Assembly (NCBI RefSeq): GCF_018736145.1
Contig: NZ_CP059997.1
Coordinates: 4,897,501-4,961,500 of the forward strand
DNA from: Amycolatopsis sp. CA-230715
Lineage (GTDB): Bacteria; Actinomycetota; Actinomycetes; Mycobacteriales; Pseudonocardiaceae
DNA length: 64,000 nt
Reading direction: 5' to 3'
Shown here: in pieces, positions 58,255-64,000 of the stretch
Layout of the letters: the number at the start of each line of letters is the position of its first letter
How positions within the stretch are numbered: position 1 is the stretch's first letter
Program-made: the position numbers and the translations under genes
The notes under the pieces: model-generated
What the model saw: only the letters and a program-made list of their open reading frames with translations
Database searches by the model: none
What the model was told of the DNA's origin: nothing

Positions 58255-58803
58255 TCAGGGAGTTCCAGGTGGCCGCTGGCCCTGCTGACCTCGCCTGCCG
58301 CTCCCGCCGCCGAGGGAGCCCTCGGAAATCGTGGTCGCGGTGGCGGTATTGCCGGAGACCTTCGCGACGACGGTGACGGTGTCCCCGGTCTTCGGGTCCT
58401 TGACCTTCCGCGTGGTGGTGTCGATGGCGTAGGTCTGGGTGTAGCCGTCCTTGCTCGCGGTGGTGATCGAGGTGGCGCTGATCGCGGTGACCTGGCCGGT
58501 TTGCAGGCGTTCGGTGGTGTAGCCGCCTTTCCCATCGGACACGACGAAGTCGCCGTGCACCGCGTCGCGCAGCGCGGCCGCGCCACCCGCCATCATCCCG
58601 GGCGGGCCGCCGAAGCCACCGCGCCCGCCGGGGCCGCTTTCCTGCCCGCTGGCGCTGGTGCCCGCCCAGATCGCCACCCCGCCCGCGGCGGCGATGACGA
58701 CCGCGACGCCCGCCGCGACGGCGGTTTTGCGCCCGGTCCAGTTCTTCGGCTGCGCGGGCTGGGGCTCGCCCCACGTAGTGCCCTCAGGGTCTTGGGTGCT
58801 CAT
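58255..58803 (-). CDS. Membrane-anchored exported protein of the OmpR-system locus
   Basis: A 182-residue protein: a 25-residue acidic N-terminus, one membrane helix (AVAAGVAVVIAAAGGVAIWA), a Gly/Pro-rich linker (GPGGRGGFGGPPGMMAGG), and an exported beta-rich part with repeated short strands (TGQVTAISATSITTASKDGY, VSGNTATATTISEGSLGG). ATG 58803 is divergent from the OmpR-type regulator, with the triple CACAG array between them, so it is a likely target of that regulator. The C-terminal part resembles the DUF5666-like, OB-type domain of exported actinobacterial proteins, uncertain. Confidence 0.75.
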   Translation of the reverse strand: MSTQDPEGTTWGEPQPAQPKNWTGRKTAVAAGVAVVIAAAGGVAIWAGTSASGQESGPGGRGGFGGPPGMMAGGAAALRDAVHGDFVVSDGKGGYTTERLQTGQVTAISATSITTASKDGYTQTYAIDTTTRKVKDPKTGDTVTVVAKVSGNTATATTISEGSLGGGSGRRGQQGQRPPGTP

Positions 58804-58887
58804 GCGACCACTGTCGGACAACTCGCTGTGAACCCGCTGTGCCCTCGATGGGCCGTCCCTGTGCACCCGCACGGCCGGGTGAAAGCG

Positions 58888-58914
58888 CACAGGAAACGCA
58901 CAGGCGGCGCACAG
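58888..58914. promoter_or_regulatory. Triple CACAG direct repeat upstream of OmpR-type system
   Basis: CACAG occurs at 58888, 58899 and 58910, exactly 11 bp apart, between the divergent membrane-protein gene and the regulator gene. An 11-bp phase is how OmpR/PhoP-type dimers stack on DNA. The same array, with the shared extension CACAGCGAAGGC, occurs upstream of the glycosyltransferase gene at 62140-62167. Confidence 0.75.
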
Positions 58915-58956
58915 CGAAGGCCTATCGCTGGCACCGACCATGGGAGTATGAGCAGC

Positions 58957-59694
58957 ATGAACGCGGCAGCACCCGGTAACCCGGTCGCTCTCCGCCGCGC
59001 CGACGGATCGGCGGTGCGCGTCCTCGTGGTCGACGACGAGTCGACGCTCGCGGAGCTGGTGTCGATGGCGCTGCGCATGGAGGGCTGGGAAATCCGCAGC
59101 GCGGGCACCGGGGCCGAAGCGGTGCGCATCGCGCGCGACTTCCGCCCCGACGTGGTGGTGCTCGACGTGATGCTGCCGGACTTCAGCGGGATCGAGGTGC
59201 TGCGCCGGATGCGCGCGGAATCGCCGAACCTGCCGGTGCTGTTCCTGACCGCGAAGGACGCCGTGGAGGACCGGATCGCCGGGCTGACCGCGGGCGGCGA
59301 CGACTACGTGACCAAGCCGTTCAGCCTGGAGGAGGTGGCGCTGCGCCTGCGCGCGCTGCTGCGCCGGGCGCACGGGGTGGCCGGGAGCCAGGGGTCCACG
59401 CTCGTCGTCGGCGACCTTTCGCTGGACGAGGAAAGCCGCGAGGTCTACCGCGGTGACGAGCTGATCCCGTTGACCGCGACCGAGTTCGAGCTGCTGCGCT
59501 ACCTCATGCGCAACCCGAAGCGGGTGCTGAGCAAGGCCCAGATCCTCGACCGGGTGTGGAGCTACGACTTCGGCGGCCAGGCGAACATCGTGGAGCTCTA
59601 CATTTCCTATCTGCGCAAGAAGATCGACGCCGACCGCGAGCCGATGATCCACACCATGCGAGGCGCGGGGTATGTCCTCAAGCCCGCCTCGTAG
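58957..59694 (+). CDS. OmpR/PhoB-type response regulator
   Basis: A 245-residue regulator. The receiver domain (20-135) has VVDDE (25-29) and the phosphoacceptor Asp70 in VVVLDVMLPDFSG, with Lys in VTKPF. The winged-helix DNA-binding domain (about 150-243) has the typical EFELLRYLMRNPKRVLSKAQ and YISYLRKKIDADREPMIHTM. ATG 58957 sits 10 bases after GGGAG; ATG 58948 would be too close. The next kinase gene overlaps it by 23 bp. It probably binds the CACAG arrays upstream of itself and of the glycosyltransferase operon. Confidence 0.94.
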   Translation: MNAAAPGNPVALRRADGSAVRVLVVDDESTLAELVSMALRMEGWEIRSAGTGAEAVRIARDFRPDVVVLDVMLPDFSGIEVLRRMRAESPNLPVLFLTAKDAVEDRIAGLTAGGDDYVTKPFSLEEVALRLRALLRRAHGVAGSQGSTLVVGDLSLDEESREVYRGDELIPLTATEFELLRYLMRNPKRVLSKAQILDRVWSYDFGGQANIVELYISYLRKKIDADREPMIHTMRGAGYVLKPAS

Positions 59695-61147
59695 GCGGCC
59701 GTGGTCGCTGCGGCGCAGGCTCATCGCGCAGCTCGCCGGGCTGCTCGCGATCGTGTGCCTCGTGGTCGGCGTGGTCACCGAGTTCGCGCTGCGCGAGTTC
59801 CTGATCGGCCAGCTCGACAGCAGGCTTTCGCAGGCGACCGACCGCGGCCGCCGCCCGCCGCCGGACCTGCGGCCAGGCTGGCCGGGCCAGAAGCCGTCGC
59901 CGCCCGCGTTGCGCGTGTTCGGGCAGGGCGTCGGCACGCTGGCGATGCAGGCGACCCCCGACGGGTCGGTGCAGGCCGAGGTGCTCGCCCCCGACCCGCA
60001 CCACGTCGACGCGAGGCCGACGCGGCAGGTCCCCGTGGACGAGGTGCCGAAACTGCTCGCGGTGCCCGCGGACGGACACAAGCGCAACGTCGACCTCGGC
60101 TCGCTCGGCGAGTACCGCGTGGTGGCGAACCGGATGCCCGACGGCGTCGTGGTGCTCATCGGCCTGCCGATGGAGGACGTGTCGAGCACGCTGCTGCAGC
60201 TCGGGTTGATCTTCGGCGGGGTCGCGCTCGGCGGCCTCGTCGTGGTCGGCGCGGCGGGCGCGTTCACCGTGCGCCGCACGCTGCGGCCGCTGGACCGGCT
60301 CGCCGACACCGCCACGCGCGTGGCGGAGCTGCCGCTCGACCGCGGCGAGGTGGCGCTGCCGGTTCGAGTGTCCGATGTGGACACCGACCCCGGTACCGAG
60401 GTCGGCAAGGTCGGGTTCGCGCTGAACCGCATGCTCGGCCACATCGCGAACGCGCTGCACGCGAGGCAGGCCAGTGAGAGCCGGGTCCGCCAGTTCGTCG
60501 CGGACGCTTCGCACGAGCTGCGGACCCCGCTCGCCGCGATCCGCGGTTACGCCGAACTGACCCGGCGCAGCAAGGATTCCGTGCCGCCGGACGTCGCGTT
60601 CGCGATGAGCAGGGTGGAATCGGAATCGGCGAGGATGACCACGCTCGTGGAGGACCTCCTCCTGCTCGCGCGCCTGGACTCCGGCCGCGCCGTCGTGCAC
60701 GAGCCGACCGATCTCTCGCGGCTGGTGGCCGACGCCGTCGCGGACGCGCACGTCGCCGGGCCCGAGCACCGCTGGCTGCTGGACGTGCCGGCGGAACCGA
60801 TCACCGTGCTCGGCGACGGCGACCAGCTGCACCAGGTGCTGATCAACCTGCTGAACAACGCCCGCGCGCACACCCCGCCGGGGACCGAGGTCGCCACCAC
60901 GCTGTCCACTGTGGACAGATCGGTGGTGCTCGTGGTGGCCGACAACGGGCCGGGTATCCAGCCCGACGTGCTGCCGGGCGTGTTCGAACGGTTCGCAAGG
61001 GGCGACACGTCGCGCTCGCGCGCCGCGGGCAGCACCGGGCTGGGGCTCGCGATCGTCGCGGCCGTGGTGGCCGCGCACCGCGGCACCGTCGGCGTGCGCA
61101 GCGAACCGGGGCGAACCGAGTTCACGGTGACCCTCCCCGCGGGATGA
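59672..61147 (+). CDS. Sensor histidine kinase (HisKA type)
   Basis: A 491-residue kinase. TM1 is at 17-38, TM2 at 176-198, and between them lies an exported sensor domain of about 135 residues with a Pro-rich stretch (RPPPDLRPGWPGQKPSPP) and a His pair (DPHHVDARP). HAMP (about 199-262) precedes HisKA with phosphoacceptor His281 in DASHELRTPLAAIRGY, then HATPase_c (NLLNNARAHT, DNGPGI, GSTGLGLAIV). It overlaps its response regulator by 23 bp. The layout matches TrcS/MprB-type actinobacterial kinases. The signal is unknown. Confidence 0.95.
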   Translation: MSSSPPRRRPWSLRRRLIAQLAGLLAIVCLVVGVVTEFALREFLIGQLDSRLSQATDRGRRPPPDLRPGWPGQKPSPPALRVFGQGVGTLAMQATPDGSVQAEVLAPDPHHVDARPTRQVPVDEVPKLLAVPADGHKRNVDLGSLGEYRVVANRMPDGVVVLIGLPMEDVSSTLLQLGLIFGGVALGGLVVVGAAGAFTVRRTLRPLDRLADTATRVAELPLDRGEVALPVRVSDVDTDPGTEVGKVGFALNRMLGHIANALHARQASESRVRQFVADASHELRTPLAAIRGYAELTRRSKDSVPPDVAFAMSRVESESARMTTLVEDLLLLARLDSGRAVVHEPTDLSRLVADAVADAHVAGPEHRWLLDVPAEPITVLGDGDQLHQVLINLLNNARAHTPPGTEVATTLSTVDRSVVLVVADNGPGIQPDVLPGVFERFARGDTSRSRAAGSTGLGLAIVAAVVAAHRGTVGVRSEPGRTEFTVTLPAG

Positions 61148-61154
61148 CCCGACG

Positions 61155-61179
61155 ACGTTTAGCGGGCTAAACGCGCTCG
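61155..61179. repeat. Family B palindrome after the histidine kinase
   Basis: ACGTTTAGCGGGCTAAACGC lies 8 bp beyond the kinase stop, in reverse orientation of the centre (GG instead of CC). It can act as a terminator hairpin. Confidence 0.85.
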
Positions 61180-61290
61180 ACGGTGCCGGTTCCGGCGTGG
61201 CACGCCGGGGGCGCGCGTAGCGACCAGGGCTCGCCCGTGGGGCGGCGGCCATCACGGCATACCGCGGTGGTGGCTCGGGCGGGGGATGAT

Positions 61291-61343
61291 GCCCCGAAGG
61301 TGACCTTCGGGGCATCTACCGCCCCGAAAGCCACCTTCGGGGC
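61291..61343. repeat. Family A palindrome doublet
   Basis: Units at 61291-61313 and 61321-61343, 30 bp start to start, with linker atctacc identical to that of the doublet at 21087-21139. The 300-bp gap between the kinase and the next gene holds only this, a family B palindrome and a run of six ggaagcgg/ccggaagcgg-like short repeats at 61373-61425. Confidence 0.95.
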
Positions 61344-61451
61344 AGAGGGACAGGGGCTGAGCACGCGCCATGCCGGAAGCGGCACCCCGGGAAGCGGTAC
61401 CCAGCAGCGGCACTCCGGAAGCGGTGACCGTTCCGATGGCATGATCCGGGT

Positions 61452-62117
61452 GTGCTTGAGGACGTTTCGCGGGCTAAACGCGCTCAGCTGCGCGACCTGG
61501 TGCTGGCAGCCGACAAGGCGAACGCCCTGGTCGCCGCCTTCGACGGCAGCAGCGCCAGAGCAGGCGCGCGTGCCAAAGCCGAGGAGCTGGCGATCCTGAT
61601 CGACGGCCTCGAAGAATCGCCAGCACTGACCGAGGCGCTCGCGGGCGCGCGTGCTCGCGCGGAGGCGCGGCGGCTCGCGGTCGAGCTCGTCGACAAGCAC
61701 ACCGAGGACCTCGGGTTCGACCGCGCCTACCGCGCGGGTGCCCAGGAGGGCGAGGACGTCGCCGAGCTGGACCGCAACCTCGCGCGCAGCGAGCGGATCC
61801 TGAACGCCGACCTCGACCTCATCCGCGGCGCCGACCTCGCCGACCGCGACGACAGCTCGTACCCGCCCGTTCCGAGCGAGGAGAACCCGGCGCGCGCGGT
61901 CGCCGAGGTCATCGCGCTCGGGCGCCGCCGCGCGCTAGACCCCGTGCTCACGATCGTCGCCCGCGGCGCGCACGACCGGTACCGCCAGCGTGCCCGCGTG
62001 ATGCACGACGCCGCCCACCTCGCGGCCGTGCTCGACGACGTCGTCACCCGCGAATTCCGGCGGCTCACCGGCGCCGAACGTCCCGCGAACTGGGAAATCC
62101 TGGCCGCGCTGGAGTGA
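61452..62117 (+). CDS. Helical protein of unknown function with repeat-derived start
   Basis: A 221-residue protein from GTG 61452. It is mostly helical and charged (LVLAADKANALVAAFDGSSA, AGARARAEARRLAVELVDKH, FDRAYRAGAQEGEDVAELDR), and ends in an His/Arg-rich part (ARGAHDRYRQRARVMHDAAH). It has no signal or transmembrane helix. Codons 5-16 (VSRAKRAQLRDL region) overlap a family B palindrome half, GCTAAACGCGCTCAG at 61474-61488, so the start region may be repeat-derived or the true start may be further in. It precedes the glycosyltransferase by 83 bp. Function unknown. Confidence 0.65.
   Translation: MLEDVSRAKRAQLRDLVLAADKANALVAAFDGSSARAGARAKAEELAILIDGLEESPALTEALAGARARAEARRLAVELVDKHTEDLGFDRAYRAGAQEGEDVAELDRNLARSERILNADLDLIRGADLADRDDSSYPPVPSEENPARAVAEVIALGRRRALDPVLTIVARGAHDRYRQRARVMHDAAHLAAVLDDVVTREFRRLTGAERPANWEILAALE
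61465..61488. repeat. Family B repeat half inside the 5' end of the unknown gene
   Basis: GCTAAACGCGCTCAG matches the right arm of the perfect copy at 55496-55523 at 15 of 15 positions; the left arm here is diverged (GGACGTTTCGCGG). Confidence 0.75.
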
Positions 62118-62139
62118 TCGCGGAGGAGGTCCGCGTCCT

Positions 62140-62167
62140 CACAGGTCGTGCACAGCGAAGGCACAAG
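62140..62167. promoter_or_regulatory. Triple CACAG/CACAA array upstream of the glycosyltransferase gene
   Basis: CACAG at 62140 and 62151 and CACAA at 62162, exactly 11 bp apart, 33 bp before ATG 62200. It shares CACAGCGAAGGC with the array at 58888-58920. Confidence 0.75.
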
Positions 62168-62199
62168 GCCACCACAACGGCCGCCCCGATCTTGGACGC

Positions 62200-63441
62200 A
62201 TGCCCTCCAAGACCTCGAAGCCGGAAGCCCAGCCGGTGTTCGTCACGCGAGCCTGCGCGCCGGTGCTCGACGTGGTCATCCCGGTCTACAACGAGGAGGC
62301 GGACCTGGCTGGGTGCGTGCGCCGGGTCCACGCCTACCTCACCGACACCTTCCCCTACCCGTGCCGCATCACCGTCGCCGACAACGCGAGCACCGATTCG
62401 ACGCTGGAGATCGCGAACTCGCTCGCCGAAGAGCTGCCCGGCGTCAAGGTGGTCCATCTCGACCAGAAGGGCCGCGGTCGTGCGCTGCGGGCCGTCTGGG
62501 CCGCCTCGGACGCGGCCGTGCTCGCCTACATGGATGTCGACTTGTCGACGGATTTGGCGGCGCTCTTCCCGCTCGTCGCGCCGCTCATCTCCGGGCACTC
62601 GGACATCGCGATCGGCACCAGGCTGCACCGCGGCGCGCGCGTCACCCGCGGCGCCAAGCGCGAGTTCATTTCCCGGTGCTACAACCTGATCCTGCGCGGC
62701 ACGCTCGCCGCCAGCTTCTCCGACGCCCAGTGCGGGTTCAAGGCGATCAGGGCCGAGGTCGCCGCCGAACTGCTGCCGCTGGTCAAAGACACCGCCTGGT
62801 TCTTCGACACCGAACTGCTCGTGCTCGCGCAGCGCGCGGGCCTGCGGATCCACGAGGTGCCGGTGGACTGGGTCGACGACCCGGACAGCCGCGTCGATGT
62901 CGTCGCCACCGCGGTCGCCGATCTCAAGGGAATCGCCAGGCTCAGCAGGGCCTTGGTGACCGGTTCGCTGCCGATCGGGAAGGTGCGCAGCCAGCTCGGC
63001 AGGCGCCCGCCCGACGCCGACGCGCCGGGAGTGCCGCCGAGCCTGCTGCGCCAGCTCGTGCGGTTCGCCGCCGTCGGTATCGCCAGCACACTGGCCTACC
63101 TGCTGCTGTTCGTGCTGCTGCGCGGCGGAATCGGCGCGCAGGCGGCGAACTTCGTCGCACTGCTGGTCACCGCGATCGCCAACACCGCGGTCAACCGCCG
63201 CTTCACCTTCGGTGTGCGCGGGCGGGAGAGCGCGGGCAAGCACCAGTTCGAAGGCCTCATCGTGTTCGGCCTCGGGCTCGCGCTCACCAGCGGCTCGCTC
63301 GCGCTGCTGCACACGTTCGTCACCGCCCACCCCGCCGCCGAACTGGTCGTGCTGGTGCTCGCCAACCTGCTCGCCACGGTGCTGCGGTTCCTGCTGCTGC
63401 GGAACTGGGTGTTCCGCAAGAAAACCGAGGAAGCGAAATGA
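62200..63441 (+). CDS. GT2 family glycosyltransferase with C-terminal GtrA membrane domain
   Basis: A 413-residue fusion. Residues 20-245 are a GT-A domain: DVVIPVYNEEADLAGCVRRV, ITVADNASTDSTLEIANSLA, the metal-binding DVD in AYMDVDLSTDL and RLHRGARVTRGAKREFISRC, as in polyprenyl-phosphate mannose/glucose transferases. Residues 285-410 are a GtrA-like four-helix domain (QLVRFAAVGIASTLAYLLLF, VALLVTAIANTAVNRRFTFG). It probably makes a polyprenyl-phosphate sugar for transfer outside. It overlaps the following GT39-like gene by ATGA. The CACAG array lies 33 bp upstream. Confidence 0.92.
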   Translation: MPSKTSKPEAQPVFVTRACAPVLDVVIPVYNEEADLAGCVRRVHAYLTDTFPYPCRITVADNASTDSTLEIANSLAEELPGVKVVHLDQKGRGRALRAVWAASDAAVLAYMDVDLSTDLAALFPLVAPLISGHSDIAIGTRLHRGARVTRGAKREFISRCYNLILRGTLAASFSDAQCGFKAIRAEVAAELLPLVKDTAWFFDTELLVLAQRAGLRIHEVPVDWVDDPDSRVDVVATAVADLKGIARLSRALVTGSLPIGKVRSQLGRRPPDADAPGVPPSLLRQLVRFAAVGIASTLAYLLLFVLLRGGIGAQAANFVALLVTAIANTAVNRRFTFGVRGRESAGKHQFEGLIVFGLGLALTSGSLALLHTFVTAHPAAELVVLVLANLLATVLRFLLLRNWVFRKKTEEAK

Positions 63442-64000
63442 CCGCGCCCACGCTCGCCAAGGCGAGCGCCCCGCCCGCCGCGCCCGCTCCGGCGGCGCCG
63501 CGATGGCACCGCCCCGCGCTCGCGGCGCTGCTCGCCGGCACCGCGCTGCTGTACCTGTGGGACCTCGGTGCCTCCGGTTACGGCAACAGCTACTACGCGA
63601 TGGCCGTCCAAGCCGGGACCCAGAGCTGGAAGGCGTGGTTCTTCGGCGCACTCGATCCGAGTGGCGTCATCACCGTCGACAAACCGCCCGCGTCGCTGTG
63701 GCTGATGGGACTTTCCGGCCGTATTTTCGGGTTTTCGAGCTGGAGCATGCTCGTGCCCAACGCGCTCGCCGGTGTCGGCTCCGTCGCGTTGCTGTACGCG
63801 GCGGTCAAGCGGTTCTCCGGTTCCGCCGCGGGATTGCTCGCGGGCACCGCGCTCGCGCTGACCCCGGTTGCCGCGGTGATGTTCCGGTTCAACAACCCGG
63901 ACGCGCTGCTCGTGCTGCTGCTCGTCGCGGGCGCCTACTGCACCGTGCGCGCCACCGAGAAGGCGAGCACCGGCTGGCTGCTGCTCGCCGGGAGCGCGAT
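63438..64000 (+). CDS. GT39/PMT-like membrane glycosyltransferase (3' end outside window)
   Basis: 188 residues of a polytopic transferase are visible; the frame is open at the window edge. After a Pro/Ala-rich N-terminus and TM1 (ALAALLAGTALLYLWDLG) comes the exported loop with the conserved Asp-Lys pair in VITVDKPPASLWLMGL, typical of ArnT/PMT-type GT-C enzymes that use polyprenyl-linked sugars. Further helices follow (SMLVPNALAGVGSVALLYAA, AAGLLAGTALALTPVAAVMF, ALLVLLLVAGAYCTV). ATG 63438 overlaps the upstream stop (ATGA). It would use the polyprenyl sugar made by its partner to glycosylate a wall polymer or protein. Confidence 0.9.
   Translation, partial: MTAPTLAKASAPPAAPAPAAPRWHRPALAALLAGTALLYLWDLGASGYGNSYYAMAVQAGTQSWKAWFFGALDPSGVITVDKPPASLWLMGLSGRIFGFSSWSMLVPNALAGVGSVALLYAAVKRFSGSAAGLLAGTALALTPVAAVMFRFNNPDALLVLLLVAGAYCTVRATEKASTGWLLLAGSA

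Noticed and set aside
16375..61343. A CRISPR array
   Set aside because: Repeats are palindromic, scattered or in pairs, with 7-nt linkers and no unique spacers of constant length; no cas genes are present.

Overview
The window is high-GC actinobacterial DNA. GTG and TTG starts, tightly overlapping genes, a pknG-glnX-glnH locus, SigE-family sigma factor, DUF5753/DUF397 pairs, CsoR and many NarL-type two-component systems point to the family Pseudonocardiaceae (Amycolatopsis or a close relative; the genus is an inference). It reads as chromosomal core and semi-accessory DNA. I see no prophage, plasmid, CRISPR array, rRNA operon or large biosynthetic cluster. The only mobile element is one intact IS1380-type insertion sequence.

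Layout. 1-4416: a methyltransferase cut by the window edge, a quinone-oxidoreductase-like MDR, a secreted GH1 glycosidase divergent from a TetR regulator with a clear double operator, and an SDR. 4589-5102: a Glu-Asp-Phe tRNA cluster. 5671-12974: small unknown genes, a cold-shock protein, a lipoprotein L,D-transpeptidase, a SigE-family sigma factor with a membrane partner, an MHS-type MFS transporter and a hotdog thioesterase. 12988-18860: pknG, a PASTA-domain lipoprotein, glnH and glnX. 18907-20863: a NarL-type two-component system. 21202-28817: a GAF regulator, VOC protein, amidase, copZ-csoR, a second cold-shock protein, a ThDP enzyme, an iron alcohol dehydrogenase coupled to a thioesterase. 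29335-32258: a DUF5753/DUF397 pair and the IS element. 32291-42474: a PAS-GGDEF-EAL protein, a ketosynthase, enoyl-CoA hydratase, APC permease, NIPSNAP protein, IclR-pobA, and a ClpC2-like protein with palindromic operators. 42567-49414: a secreted trypsin-like protease, a probable ATC hydrolase, gnd, a second DUF5753/DUF397 group and a Tat-exported GH5-like enzyme. 49802-53297: a four-gene coupled operon of exported and membrane proteins. 53380-64000: an HSL-type esterase, a PucR-like regulator, a second NarL-type system, a pentapeptide/DinB protein, an OmpR-type two-component system, and a GtrA-fused glycosyltransferase coupled to a GT39-like transferase that runs off the window.

The most striking signal lies between the genes. 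A family of 23-bp palindromes (CCCCGAAGG...CCTTCGGGG) occurs about 17 times in seven intergenic regions. Five pairs are spaced exactly 30 bp start to start, so they form 53-bp doublets. Single copies are joined to a conserved 25-bp arm containing CTAG. The IS1380-type element sits exactly in the CTAG of one such arm, with a CTAG target duplication and an empty site that can be rebuilt. A second palindrome family (GCGTTTAGC-CC-GCTAAACGC) lies at gene ends, inside an amidase gene in frame, and at the start of another gene.

Regulatory logic that can be read directly: paired TetR operators (3100-3136), a CsoR operator (24825-24841), two GTTGAC palindromes at a ClpC2-like gene with its own helix-turn-helix, and an identical triple CACAG array with 11-bp phasing in front of both the OmpR-type system and the glycosyltransferase operon, which suggests one small regulon.
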